Under the pieces are notes generated by a model. It was not told the origin of the DNA and ran no database searches. It worked only from the letters and a program-made list of their open reading frames with translations. From a virus, in IMG/VR virus record IMGVR_UViG_3300042560_001956, positions 1 to 38,933 of that record: a stretch of DNA of 38,933 nucleotides. One strand, written 5' to 3'. The position numbers and the translations under genes were made by a program. Each line of letters starts with the position of its first letter. The first letter of the stretch is position 1. This document shows, in pieces, positions 29,098 to 36,402 of the stretch.

Positions 29098-30095
29098 GCT
29101 GTTCGTACCTTCCAATCTTGAGATATGCGGTAATTCTTGAAATCAAACTGGCCGTCCGTGGCTAACGAAACGAACGCGAAACCGTGATTGGATTTCGCGA
29201 ATCGGTTGTACTCTGGGTTGGGTGCGCAGAGGCAACCGACCGACCACACGGCGACCTCGCGGCCGAACATGTCGGGCTCGACGTGCGTGCTCGTCCGGTG
29301 GCTGTGTCCCACCGCGATTGTGTGCAGCGTCTTGAGAAACGCACCGCGAGCCGGATTGACGGGCGCGGCGATCCCCTTCTGCAGCTCGTGCCCGTGGAGA
29401 ATCGGTAACTTGCCGATCAGAACCGGACGCTGGTCGGTGACCAGCTCGATCCCCATCGATTGCAATTGCAACAGCTCATGGATGCGGCACGCCTGGACGT
29501 TGTACAGCTCGGGGGCCCTCGCCCAAATGAACGCGTCCCACCGCTCTTCGTGGTTGCCCAGCTTGAACACAATCCGCGCCTTGGGAAAGTGTGCTCGCAG
29601 ATGCTGCAACCCCTCAACGCAGAACCGCAGCTCGTCGGCAAACGACCGGGCGCCGGGATCCTTTTCGTATCGGCTGATCCGGTAGAAATCGCAGTAGTCG
29701 CCGTTGATCAACAAACCATCGATCGCGTTGTCCTGCAGTTGCTTGACCGCGGCCCGGATTGCGCGGTCGCTGTGGTAGGGGACGTGCAGGTCGCTGATGA
29801 TGCCAACGCGTTTGCAGCCGTCCATGACAAACGGTTCAAACGGTTCCGCCAGCGAGGGTGGCATCGGCGGAACGGCCCCCGCGCGGCCGAGCTTGCGCGG
29901 TTGTTCGGCGCGGGCTCGTTTGGATTTGCCAGTCGCCCCGCGAACGTCGCGGACCATCCATCGCGCGTTGTCGATGGTGGCAAAATGCAGCGGGTGATCT
30001 CGCCTCAGTCGACGGGCCAGCTGCAGATTGGGCGCGTCGGGAAATTGTCGGCACAATGCGACGGCCAGCTCGCGCGCTTTGGTTTTTTTCGTCAT
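29094..30095 (-). CDS. Calcineurin-like metallophosphoesterase with basic N-terminal region
   Basis: This 333-residue product starts at ATG 30095 with a strong GGAGG eight bases upstream; upstream frame residues are not credible. An N-terminal helical, basic region (about 1-90) is followed by the metallophosphoesterase motifs: ISDLHVPYH (D.H), GDYCDFYR (GD), LGNHEERWD (GNHE), LHGHE and VGHSHR (GH.H). These bind two metal ions and hydrolyse phosphoesters or nucleic acids. In phages such proteins are usually linked to DNA processing. The gene overlaps the next one downstream. Confidence 0.85.
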   Translation of the reverse strand: MTKKTKARELAVALCRQFPDAPNLQLARRLRRDHPLHFATIDNARWMVRDVRGATGKSKRARAEQPRKLGRAGAVPPMPPSLAEPFEPFVMDGCKRVGIISDLHVPYHSDRAIRAAVKQLQDNAIDGLLINGDYCDFYRISRYEKDPGARSFADELRFCVEGLQHLRAHFPKARIVFKLGNHEERWDAFIWARAPELYNVQACRIHELLQLQSMGIELVTDQRPVLIGKLPILHGHELQKGIAAPVNPARGAFLKTLHTIAVGHSHRTSTHVEPDMFGREVAVWSVGCLCAPNPEYNRFAKSNHGFAFVSLATDGQFDFKNYRISQDWKVRTA

Positions 30096-30123
30096 TCCAA
30101 AATTCCTCCGTGGTTGCTTGCGG

Positions 30124-30387
30124 TCATTCCTTGGTGGTCTCGTCGTCGGTCTGCGATGCCGGCGGCGATGGATCGGTTTTCGGTGGGGGCTTGGTCGCTG
30201 CATGTTTGCGAGCCGACTCGAGGAACGCCGGATTGGTTGCCAGCTCGACCCCTTGGATCGTTCGCGCCAATCGCTTGGCGTCGACGATCGCGAGTTTGCG
30301 CCGTGGCGTGCGCCGAGCGGGTGGTCGCTGGCGATTGCCGGCCCGGTCCTCCCTAAGCGGGGATGATTTGCGGGCTCGCTTGGCCAT
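30124..30387 (-). CDS. Small basic protein, hypothetical
   Basis: This 87-residue product has GGAGG upstream of ATG 30387. The N-terminus MAKRARKSSPLREDRAGNRQ is strongly basic, and the C-terminus is acidic with Pro/Lys linkers (PPPKTDPSPPASQTDDETT). The charge split suggests nucleic acid contact at the N-terminus. It overlaps the end of the replication gene by 35 bp. Unknown family. Confidence 0.55.
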   Translation of the reverse strand: MAKRARKSSPLREDRAGNRQRPPARRTPRRKLAIVDAKRLARTIQGVELATNPAFLESARKHAATKPPPKTDPSPPASQTDDETTKE

Positions 30388-31255
30388 TGCGTGGTCCTCC
30401 GTGATAGTGTGGATTGGGTGCCTGCGGTTCCGGGGGCGGGTCGGGAACCAAATGCTTGACTCGGTCCCAGTTGTGCCCCTGGGCCTCGCACATGCGGATC
30501 ATGGCGCGGCCGAGGTATCCCTTCGGTTTTTGGACGTTTCCTTCACGGATTCGCGCCAGGGCGTCCAACATCCCTGGGCGGTCGAATTCACACGCGACCC
30601 ATGCCATCCGCCAGATGGTGTCGCGATCGAGTCCTCGCAGCTTGCCGCGATGGCTCAGTGTGTGCATGCCGTTGGCGATCTCCCGAACCGACTCGAAGAA
30701 ATCAACTCCCGCCGACGCCCAACCGTCCGTACGACGAGATTTGTTTTGTTCGGTTTTGTCCGGTCCTGTACTGTCCGGTCCGGTCGTGTCCGGTCGTGTG
30801 CTCGGGGGATCGTCGGGGGATTCCCCCGACGCGTCGGGGCCTGGAATTTTTGGTTGCGTCTGTTGCGTTTGTTGCGTCTGTTCGATCTGGGCGAGGTGCT
30901 GCTCGCGGCTGATGGTCTCGAGCCATCCGACGTCGGGCCGGCTGGCCCATTCGATCAATCGCTCAAAGACGTCGACCGGCATGGCGGTCACGCGTGCGAT
31001 GTGGCGGGTCGTCAGGGGATTTCCCCGATGGTCCCCCAGCGTCCCCCGGACATGGCACCCGGCCGCAAACGCGCACAGGGCGCACCACGCACCGTACATG
31101 GCGGGGAACTCGTCCCCGAACTCGTCGGCCATCTGGTTGTACCCGCGACCCGCAAACGAGACCGGCATGGCGATCCATGTCAGCGTCTTGAGTTTGCGCG
31201 ATTCCGCACGCTCAAACGTCTCGGTCCATTTGTAGATTCGGTACACGGTGGCCAT
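30353..31255 (-). CDS. Replisome organiser-like DNA replication protein
   Basis: This 300-residue product starts at ATG 31255. The N-terminal part (YRIYKWTETFERAESRKLKT, a DnaD-style winged-helix region with TTRHIARVTAMPVDVFERLI and a closing PDVGWLE) fits phage replisome organisers that load helicase at the origin. A low-complexity Thr/Gln/Pro linker (residues about 125-165) precedes a C-terminal domain ending KPKGYLGRAMIRMCEAQGHN. The central linker is encoded by imperfect repeats. The location beside a metallophosphoesterase and ParB-like genes fits a replication module. Confidence 0.55.
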   Translation of the reverse strand: MATVYRIYKWTETFERAESRKLKTLTWIAMPVSFAGRGYNQMADEFGDEFPAMYGAWCALCAFAAGCHVRGTLGDHRGNPLTTRHIARVTAMPVDVFERLIEWASRPDVGWLETISREQHLAQIEQTQQTQQTQPKIPGPDASGESPDDPPSTRPDTTGPDSTGPDKTEQNKSRRTDGWASAGVDFFESVREIANGMHTLSHRGKLRGLDRDTIWRMAWVACEFDRPGMLDALARIREGNVQKPKGYLGRAMIRMCEAQGHNWDRVKHLVPDPPPEPQAPNPHYHGGPRNGQASPQIIPA

Positions 31256-31268
31256 CGTGGCTGTCCCC

Positions 31269-31409
31269 TTAACGCATTGCGTCCCACGCCCCAGCCGCCA
31301 TGATCGCCGCCGCGGCGACGGTACAGGCCGCCAGAAACCACGCGTACCATTGATCTCGCGAGATCGGGCTGTCGTCCGGTGCATCCTCTGGTTTAATCGC
31401 CATGCTCAT
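31269..31409 (-). CDS. Small single-TM protein (46 residues)
   Basis: ATG 31409 has AAGGA nine bases upstream. The product MSMAIKPEDAPDDSPISRDQ continues with the hydrophobic WYAWFLAACTVAAAAIMAAG and ends WDAMR. It is a short acidic N-terminus with one C-terminal membrane helix, lying just upstream of the replication gene. Its role is unknown. Size and codon pattern support a real gene. Confidence 0.5.
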   Translation of the reverse strand: MSMAIKPEDAPDDSPISRDQWYAWFLAACTVAAAAIMAAGAWDAMR

Positions 31410-31440
31410 GATTGTGGTCCTTTCCGGTTACAAATGGGGG

Positions 31441-31713
31441 TCAATTGCGTTTGGGCCGCTCAACGCGCCGTGCGTCGTGCGTGGTCTCGATCCCGTGCTC
31501 GATGCCGGCGAGGGCACCGATTCGGATCGCTTCATGGATCGACGCAAACAGGGCGCGGATCAATTGGTCGACGTCGTTCGATCGGGACACGTTTTCAAGG
31601 TATTGAACCAATCGGACCGCTTCGCCGTCGGCAAACATCAGCTCCGCGATCGCGACCGCGTCGGCTTGGTTGCGTTGGTCGATCTGCTGGGTCAACAATT
31701 CAATCACGGTCAT
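31441..31713 (-). CDS. Helical hypothetical protein
   Basis: This 90-residue product starts at ATG 31713, overlapping the previous stop (TAATG). The sequence MTVIELLTQQIDQRNQADAV continues as helical Ala/Glu-rich segments (AIAELMFADGEAVRLVQYLE) with a basic C-terminus RRVERPKRN. It is translationally coupled to the DUF551-like gene. No defined domain is visible. Confidence 0.55.
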   Translation of the reverse strand: MTVIELLTQQIDQRNQADAVAIAELMFADGEAVRLVQYLENVSRSNDVDQLIRALFASIHEAIRIGALAGIEHGIETTHDARRVERPKRN

Positions 31714-31904
31714 TATTCGGGCCCCTTGGGCAGCTCGGCCCAGTAATGGACGTCGGCCAGCATCGCCCCATTGGGCTCCCGCCAGTAATCGCCGTCGCGA
31801 TACCCCAACCAAACCGCCTCGCTCATGTTGGGGCCGTAGACCAGGACCATGATGTCGTCGTCCGGCGGATCGCACGCCGACATCCATACCAGTTGTTCCA
31901 CCAT
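31713..31904 (-). CDS. DUF551-like small protein
   Basis: This 63-residue product is preceded by GGAGG. The sequence contains DDDIMVLVYGPNMSEAVWLG, then YWREPNGAMLADVHYWAELP and a PKGPE end. The VLVY...W....V.HW..LP.PPE pattern is typical of DUF551 proteins that are common in phage early regions. The function of that family is unknown. Confidence 0.5.
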   Translation of the reverse strand: MVEQLVWMSACDPPDDDIMVLVYGPNMSEAVWLGYRDGDYWREPNGAMLADVHYWAELPKGPE

Positions 31905-31925
31905 CTTGATTTCCTCCGTGAGTAT

Positions 31926-32261
31926 TTACTGGGGTTTGGTTTCTCGGACGCGTACGCAGGGTTTGACTTCGCCGTTGAAACTGGTCTCGCTGCGGTACAG
32001 CGTCAGCTTTTTTCCGACCCAGTTGTCAACCTCGCTGCCGTACATCCTGGCAATCGATCGCGAGTTGGTGTGGTTGAGAATCAAACCGCGTTGGAACTCC
32101 GCAAAGAAAATCACGTAGCGCATTTCGCCCCCGATCAATTCCTCCTCGACGCGGTCAAACGTCACCACCAACTCGTCCCCCATTCGGTCTCCGATGTCGA
32201 GCGCCTCAATGTGAGGGCTCGGGCACAGGTCCGTAACACGCAATCCCGTCTTGTTCGTCAT
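31926..32261 (-). CDS. Conserved phage early protein, OB-like
   Basis: This 111-residue product starts at ATG 32261. It contains LRVTDLCPSPHIEALDIGDR, RYVIFFAEFQRGLILNHTNS, IARMYGSEVDNWVGKKLTLY and VKPCVRVRETKPQ. Phage replication and recombination regions often encode a protein with the order F....LVLN.TN...IA..YG.D...W.G..I.LY......G....IRVR, with unknown but probably DNA-metabolism-related function. That pattern is seen here in full. Confidence 0.6.
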   Translation of the reverse strand: MTNKTGLRVTDLCPSPHIEALDIGDRMGDELVVTFDRVEEELIGGEMRYVIFFAEFQRGLILNHTNSRSIARMYGSEVDNWVGKKLTLYRSETSFNGEVKPCVRVRETKPQ

Positions 32262-32289
32262 CTGCTTATTTCCTTCGTATAAAAAACCA

Positions 32290-33036
32290 CTAACGATTGA
32301 GATAGTTCTCATCGATCCAAACACGGACGGCGGCACGTTGCACGTCGTCCCATTTCTTCCACAGCTTCTGCAGCGTCTTGACCGCCGAAACCCGCAGCTC
32401 GTCGTCGGGGTCGACGTAGGGGCTGGGCTCGGTGATGTGTTCCCGCATCGCCTCGCGTCCCTTGCGGACCAACTCGGTTTGCGTCGCGTGGTCGTTTTCC
32501 TCTGCCGCAAACCGAGCCGCAAACGTGACCGGGATCTCGCCTCGCTCGACCGCGGCGACCAGCTCGGGCGAGCCGTGCTCGATCACCTGTTTAGCTCGGC
32601 TGACCGTGGCCCGTCCGACCTGCAACCGCTGCGCGGCATCCTCGAGCGAAATCGGATCCTCCGATCCGTTTTCCTTCGAGGGCCGGCCTGGTCCGAGGTT
32701 GGCGATCTTGGCCGCGACCATCGCCCGCTGTTCGATGCTCAGTTGCCGTCGGTGCAAGTTTTGCGACACGACGTAGTCGACGGGATCGACCCCCGCGGCC
32801 AAGTCTCGCACATGGCACAGGATGCCCAACTCGCAACACGCCCGCCATCGATGCCGGCCATCGAGAACCTGATCGTGCTGGACCGTGATCGGGTTCAGCT
32901 GGCCGCGTCGTGCGATGTCGGCCTTGAGTGCGTGATAGTCGTCGTCGCTCATCGGCGGAAACAACTCCGCCAACGGGTGCAACGTCAACTCGGTGGCGAC
33001 CACGGTGGTTATGGTGTGTGTCATCTTGTGTTCCAT
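32290..33036 (-). CDS. ParB/Spo0J-like nuclease-domain protein
   Basis: This 248-residue product starts at ATG 33036 or 33024. Residues about 15-100 form the ParB N-domain: LFPPMSDDDYHALKADIARR, GQLNPITVQ, the DGRHRWRAC box, and VVSQNLHRRQLS. A GRPSKENGSEDPISLEDAAQ region and a helix-turn-helix LQVGRATVSRAKQVIEHG follow. Phage ParB-like proteins act in partition, CTP-dependent DNA binding or nicking. No ParA-like ATPase is encoded in the window, so partition is not supported. Confidence 0.65.
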   Translation of the reverse strand: MEHKMTHTITTVVATELTLHPLAELFPPMSDDDYHALKADIARRGQLNPITVQHDQVLDGRHRWRACCELGILCHVRDLAAGVDPVDYVVSQNLHRRQLSIEQRAMVAAKIANLGPGRPSKENGSEDPISLEDAAQRLQVGRATVSRAKQVIEHGSPELVAAVERGEIPVTFAARFAAEENDHATQTELVRKGREAMREHITEPSPYVDPDDELRVSAVKTLQKLWKKWDDVQRAAVRVWIDENYLNR

Positions 33037-33040
33037 TGAT

Positions 33041-33835
33041 CTATCGCCGAACTGGATCGATTAAAGGCCATGGGTAATAGATGGCGGTGCCGTACAACTT
33101 GTCTAATTTTTGACGTTTCAAAAACGCTACGATCGCTCGCTGTGTCTTACGAAACGCCTCGCCCCGGTCCGCTGCGTAGCGTACTCCGCTTCGCAATAAC
33201 CACTCACGAAGCATTACAGCGGCTCTATCGCTTTCATTTTGTGGAAGCGCATCGCCTGTCAACACATTGCAAAACGCAATGAACCTTGGAAAGTCCTCGA
33301 CGTAATACCATGCCAATGCAATAGCAGCTTTAGTTGGCGCCGCAGTCACGCCTCGCTGTTTTGTTGGCATCACTGCAGACACGAATTGCAAAGCAGGACG
33401 AAACGTATCAAGCACGGCGTCAATATCTTGTTTAGATAGCTGACTATGGCGAGAATTAGACAGCTCAACCGCTCCGCGTATTACCGCAACGTCTTCCTGC
33501 GTTATCTTTTCCCCGCGTACAAGACTTAGCGCGTCTCCGGCATTTCGTTTGGCGTGGTCATCCATGACCAGCTGGTTTCGGGAATCAACGCCCCGAGCAA
33601 CAAGCATTTGCACCGTTGCTCCACTTTCGACAATCGCAGCCAAACGATGCTGTCCATCGAGCAACGTACCGTCGCAATTAAACGCAATCCCCTGATGGGT
33701 TAGCTTCCAATTTCCAACCGCCATTTCTTTTGCGTACTGCGTTACGACAGTTTTGCGTAGCGGTCGGTTGTTTGTGTTAAACTGCAAATACGTTTCCGCT
33801 TGCTGCGGTGTAATCGTTTCGACTAACAATTTCAT
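33041..33835 (-). CDS. ParB-like DGQHR-domain protein
   Basis: This 264-residue product starts at ATG 33835, with AGGAA seven bases upstream. The N-terminus LVETITPQQAETYLQFNTNN, NWKLTHQGIAFNCDGTLLDG and the DGQHRLAAI box place it in the DGQHR/ParB-like group often found in phages. The C-terminal helical part (AWYYVEDFPRFIAFCNVLTG) is alpha-rich. Lower GC than the neighbouring ParB-like gene suggests a separate history. The two ParB-like genes are adjacent (four-base gap), perhaps as a pair. Confidence 0.6.
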   Translation of the reverse strand: MKLLVETITPQQAETYLQFNTNNRPLRKTVVTQYAKEMAVGNWKLTHQGIAFNCDGTLLDGQHRLAAIVESGATVQMLVARGVDSRNQLVMDDHAKRNAGDALSLVRGEKITQEDVAVIRGAVELSNSRHSQLSKQDIDAVLDTFRPALQFVSAVMPTKQRGVTAAPTKAAIALAWYYVEDFPRFIAFCNVLTGDALPQNESDRAAVMLREWLLRSGVRYAADRGEAFRKTQRAIVAFLKRQKLDKLYGTAIYYPWPLIDPVRR

Positions 33836-33904
33836 AAGCAAATTCCTGAAACAAATACCATTTCCAGCGTTAAAACGGTGCTGGATTACCGTTGCCTTTG
33901 GGCG

Positions 33905-34246
33905 TTATTCCCAACTCCCATCCGGTTTGACCTTCACTGTCTCTCGCAACCGGTGGACCGTACCACCGCCGCGTCGTTCGTTTGTTGCCACGATCACACC
34001 CCAGTCCCGCAATTCGGTAAACGGTTGTGTCCAGCAATGGATCCCGCGACCCGACATCGCCGCCATCTCGGCCATGGTCAAGCCGACCGACTGCATGCGA
34101 GCGAGGGCTCGAAAAACTTCCATCCGCTTGCCGCGGATCAATCGTTGAGACTTGCGAGCCGCATCGTTGCGAGCATCGCGTAGGATCGCCCGCTGCTGGG
34201 CCGCGTCGTCGTCGAGCGGTAAAAAGGGTTGTGTGTGGGTGCTCAT
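33905..34246 (-). CDS. Winged-helix DNA-binding protein
   Basis: The start ATG 34246 overlaps the previous stop (ATGA). The 113-residue product has an N-terminal acidic QPFLPLDDDAAQQRAILRD, then a winged helix: VFRALARMQSVGLTMAEMAA, a recognition region SGRGIHCWTQPFTELRDWGV and a wing TNERRGGGTVHRL. It resembles small phage transcription regulators. It probably controls expression of the replication or late genes. Confidence 0.6.
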   Translation of the reverse strand: MSTHTQPFLPLDDDAAQQRAILRDARNDAARKSQRLIRGKRMEVFRALARMQSVGLTMAEMAAMSGRGIHCWTQPFTELRDWGVIVATNERRGGGTVHRLRETVKVKPDGSWE

Positions 34247-34728
34247 GCGTTCCTCAGCTTGCGGCTGTGCTTGTGGATCCGTTTCGACTCGCAAATGAAA
34301 CAAGGGATCGTCACCACGCGGTTGCGGCAGGTTTGGCAGCGGTAGGGGTCGACATGCCGCGGGCTGATGATGCCGCGTGTGATGAGCGAATGGCACAGGT
34401 TGGCATGGACGCCGACGAGGTCGCCAATCTCGGTCACGTCGCGACCTGCAGACCACAGCGCAAAAATCGCCCGCTGTTTGTCTTCCGGAATTTTGGCGAC
34501 CGAACCGTACCATGCGGTCGCGGTCGCACCGTCGTCGTTGTCGGTGTTGCGTACGCGTGTTTGCTTGGTGGCCGGCGATTTGCGAGCGTCGGCAACTCGT
34601 TGACGCAGTCGCTTGCCAGCGGGCGTTTTGAGCCAAACCTTGCGGTAGCATTTGCGACACATGCCCTTGGTCATGCTGGCCGTGTGTCGCTTGCATACAT
34701 CGCATTCGAGCCATACCGACGTTCCCAT
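34243..34728 (-). CDS. Zinc-ribbon/HTH regulatory protein
   Basis: This 161-residue product starts at ATG 34728, with GGAGG nine bases upstream. The N-terminus has a zinc ribbon (CDVCKR...CRKCYRK), a basic region, then a homeodomain-like helix-turn-helix (DKQRAIFALWSAGRDVTEIG, DLVGVHANLCHSLITRGI), and a second zinc pair (CQTCRNRVVTIPCFIC) near the end. The combination suggests a DNA-binding protein, possibly for late gene or replication control. Phages often encode such proteins next to ParB-like genes. Confidence 0.6.
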   Translation of the reverse strand: MGTSVWLECDVCKRHTASMTKGMCRKCYRKVWLKTPAGKRLRQRVADARKSPATKQTRVRNTDNDDGATATAWYGSVAKIPEDKQRAIFALWSAGRDVTEIGDLVGVHANLCHSLITRGIISPRHVDPYRCQTCRNRVVTIPCFICESKRIHKHSRKLRNA

Positions 34729-34747
34729 CCGTGAGTCCTCCCGATGC

Positions 34748-35062
34748 TCAGGCCAACAGGTCCACGCCATCGGCGACGCGGACCGTGTACTTCACGACCG
34801 CCGACTGTTCCGGTTCAATCAACACCGCGCGGTTGGCGGCGATCAGGTTGCGCATCGCGATGACCGCGAGCCGCAGCTGCAGCCCCGCGTCGCTGCCGAG
34901 CAGCTCGCGGACCTCGGACCACCGATCCTCCAGCGCCGGGCGGCAGTCGCGGACGACTGCCGCAACGGCACCGGCGCGGAGGATGGCTTGGTGGTCGCCG
35001 TACCGGTTGGCCTCGCTATAAAACGCGGCGACCCGCTTTTCAAACTCGCTTACGATTCGCAT
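34748..35062 (-). CDS. Helical hypothetical early protein
   Basis: This 104-residue product starts at ATG 35062. It is helical (FEKRVAAFYSEANRYGDHQA, ILRAGAVAAVVRDC) and contains RWSEVRELLGSDAGLQLRLA and an acidic C-terminus. It lies between regulators at the start of the leftward operon. No recognised domain; it might be an early regulator or antirepressor. Confidence 0.55.
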   Translation of the reverse strand: MRIVSEFEKRVAAFYSEANRYGDHQAILRAGAVAAVVRDCRPALEDRWSEVRELLGSDAGLQLRLAVIAMRNLIAANRAVLIEPEQSAVVKYTVRVADGVDLLA

Positions 35063-35093
35063 TTGTCGGTTGCTCCTTTCGACTCAAAAAATG

Positions 35094-35145
35094 TGGCCGG
35101 TCGGCCATCCCTGGCCAAACCCGGCCACGCTACCCCGCCCTCAGC
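35094..35145 (-). repeat. REP-like element (copy H)
   Basis: TGGCCG/CGGCCA (35094-35107) and TGGCC/GGCCA (35112-35127) hairpins are followed by a 17-base GCTACCCCGCCCTCAGC (35129-35145) that recurs exactly at 36353-36369. The element overlaps the end of the leftward first regulator gene. Confidence 0.55.
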
Positions 35146-35353
35146 GGTTGTTTTGTGTGTCACGTTTCGCCGTTTGCTCGGTCGCTCGCAGATCCTCGAG
35201 AATGGCCTCGCCCTGAATCAGCCGCCGCTCGTTGGCTACCTGCGAATACCGCAGACGGCCGGCGTTGAGACGTCGGGCTAATGCCTTGGGCCCAATTCCG
35301 TAGAACTTGGCCACCTGGGCCACGCTGTACCACGCTTCTGGATCAATCCGCAT
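35141..35353 (-). CDS. HTH DNA-binding protein (excisionase/regulator-like), first gene of the leftward operon
   Basis: This 70-residue product starts at ATG 35353, with GGGGTG seven bases upstream. The sequence MRIDPEAWYSVAQVAKFYGI, then KALARRLNAGRLRYSQVANE and RRLIQGEAILEDLRAT reads as a MerR-like helix-turn-helix of the excisionase/Cox type. As the first gene behind the divergent promoter it is a candidate switch regulator. A different excisionase-like protein lies at 36403. Confidence 0.6.
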   Translation of the reverse strand: MRIDPEAWYSVAQVAKFYGIGPKALARRLNAGRLRYSQVANERRLIQGEAILEDLRATEQTAKRDTQNNR

Positions 35354-35394
35354 TTGTTTCACCCCGTCAAATCCAAACTCACATGTCTGCGGAG

Positions 35395-35423
35395 ATGATC
35401 GGATTTCCAAATATATTTGTCAA
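35395..35423 (-). promoter_or_regulatory. Leftward early promoter
   Basis: On the minus strand TTGACA (complement of 35418-35423) is 17 bp from GATCAT (35395-35400, 4/6 match). The start of transcription near 35388 lies 35 bp upstream of the first leftward gene. The perfect -35 box supports a strong early promoter. Confidence 0.6.
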
Positions 35424-35424
35424 C

Positions 35425-35883
35425 ATGATTCAGGGTGGAAAAATCAAAATAAATGGCGGAATCCGCCATTACTTGGAAAAACAACGATTAAAACTTGCAA
35501 AAAGATGGATTGCTGGCAATGATGGCGGTATGGGACGTGCAAACAAAGAGGAAATACCGCTCGAGAAACTGCAGTTGCTGCGGGACATTCTCGGTGCGAT
35601 GGCGACCGCTGCCGATGACGCGGTCAAACAGGTCGAAACCAAAGAACGCAACGTCCGCATGGACGGCTGGTTCACGTTGGGCCAGGCGTTGCAGCAGGCG
35701 CTCGCCCAGGTCTGCAAATTCGCAGGACCGGGCGCCGAAGTGCATGAAATCGATGCGCTGGCGATTTACGAACAGCATCACCGAGAACGCCTAGCGGCGC
35801 GAAAATCGACTCAGCGAGATCACGGCGACGGGATCAAGGCCGCCGAAAACAAGGTGGACTACAACCGGCGGAAAAAACAATGA
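35425..35883 (+). CDS. Helical hypothetical protein divergent from early operon
   Basis: The start is uncertain: ATG at 35383, 35395, 35425 or 35530 are all in frame. From 35425 the product is 152 residues. It is helical with a basic N-terminus (KIKINGGIRHYLEKQRLKLA) and Q/A-rich helices (TLGQALQQALAQVCKFAG, EIDALAIYEQHHRER). The palindrome at 35452 lies within its 5' end, so it could be autoregulated. The identity could be a repressor, an antirepressor or a small terminase subunit; none can be shown. Confidence 0.5.
   Translation: MIQGGKIKINGGIRHYLEKQRLKLAKRWIAGNDGGMGRANKEEIPLEKLQLLRDILGAMATAADDAVKQVETKERNVRMDGWFTLGQALQQALAQVCKFAGPGAEVHEIDALAIYEQHHRERLAARKSTQRDHGDGIKAAENKVDYNRRKKQ
35452..35470. 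promoter_or_regulatory. 19-bp perfect palindrome, candidate operator
   Basis: AATGGCGGAATCCGCCATT has two 9-base arms around one central base, 29 bp from the -35 box of the leftward promoter. A single-copy palindrome in the divergent region is a typical repressor site. Confidence 0.5.
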
Positions 35884-36013
35884 CCTCGGTCTGCGGAATT
35901 CGCTTGCGACGCCAGCGGCGCGCGATCCAATTGGCCTGAGACAAGGAAATTTTTTCAAACGATGCCAGGATCGTGTCGTCGACGCGATCCACAATCCACA
36001 AAGTAACCCGCAT
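35834..36013 (-). CDS. Possible small protein antisense to the gap between two rightward genes
   Basis: This is a 59-residue frame (MRVTLWIVDRVDDTILASFE...) starting at ATG 36013 with a plausible IVDRVDDTIL...ISLSQANWIARRWRRKRI pattern. It has no good ribosome binding site, and its end overlaps the rightward gene by 50 bp. The 226-bp space 35884-36109 contains it, plus the inverted repeat at 36063. Confidence 0.3.
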   Translation of the reverse strand: MRVTLWIVDRVDDTILASFEKISLSQANWIARRWRRKRIPQTEVIVFSAGCSPPCFRRP

Positions 36014-36062
36014 GACTAGGCGCCCTTTTCTTGCGATTTTTGATTGCTTGCTTTTGGGTCTA

Positions 36063-36083
36063 GTGTCATTGCGGGTTTGACAC
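36063..36083. promoter_or_regulatory. Inverted repeat, candidate operator/promoter region
   Basis: GTGTCA (36063-36068) and TGACAC (36078-36083) are perfect inverted arms with a 9-nt spacer. TTGACA at 36077-36082 could serve as a -35 box, but no -10 box lies at the right distance before the gene at 36110. Confidence 0.35.
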
Positions 36084-36109
36084 GTTCGGTCTCAGAAAGG
36101 AAAAAGCAA

Positions 36110-36313
36110 ATGCCAAGCCAAGTTTCGCGATTTTGTAAGGTGTGCAATAAACAGACGCTGCACGAGAAACAACAACTGTCCAACGGGATGGGATGTCTGC
36201 TGACCATTTTGACGGCCGGCCTGTTTTTGCCGTTTTGGTTGTTCTACTCCACGCTGGTGTTGCCGTTCCGCCCATTTCGGTGCCAGCAATGCGGGAAGGG
36301 GCGACTGGTGTGA
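36110..36313 (+). CDS. Zinc-ribbon membrane protein (67 residues)
   Basis: The start ATG 36110 has AAAGGA nine bases upstream. The sequence is MPSQVSRFCKVCNKQTLHEK, then a hydrophobic CLLTILTAGLFLPFWLFYST, and ends FRCQQCGKGRLV. CxxC pairs at both ends could join across the membrane segment into one zinc site, as in LITAF-type proteins. It resembles short zinc-ribbon membrane proteins of bacteria. Its role in the phage is unknown. Confidence 0.55.
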   Translation: MPSQVSRFCKVCNKQTLHEKQQLSNGMGCLLTILTAGLFLPFWLFYSTLVLPFRPFRCQQCGKGRLV

Positions 36314-36352
36314 TTTGGCGCATCGGTGCAAACGCGATAGATTGGTGCCGTA

Positions 36353-36369
36353 GCTACCCCGCCCTCAGC
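36353..36369 (+). repeat. Short copy of the GCTACCCCGCCCTCAGC sequence
   Basis: This 17-base sequence is identical to 35129-35145 and is preceded by GTAGCT, tying it to the REP-like family. It lies in the 89-bp gap between the zinc-ribbon gene and the excisionase. Confidence 0.6.
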
Positions 36370-36402
36370 AATCTCAAGACGATTTTGCGTGAGGGTTTTT
36401 CT

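Noticed and set aside
32290-33835. Plasmid-type partition system (phage-plasmid)
   Set aside because: No ParA-like Walker ATPase is present and both ParB-like proteins lie within a phage early operon; an integrase and excisionase support integration instead.
33842-33904. A further attC-like site between two leftward genes (TCCAGC...GCTGGA with GTTATTC)
   Set aside because: Only a 6-bp stem is present, no left box matches and no extrahelical base pattern is seen.
36193-36402. Longer excisionase starting upstream at 36193
   Set aside because: The added N-terminal residues overlap the zinc-ribbon gene and a repeat, and a good GAGGG ribosome site lies before ATG 36403.
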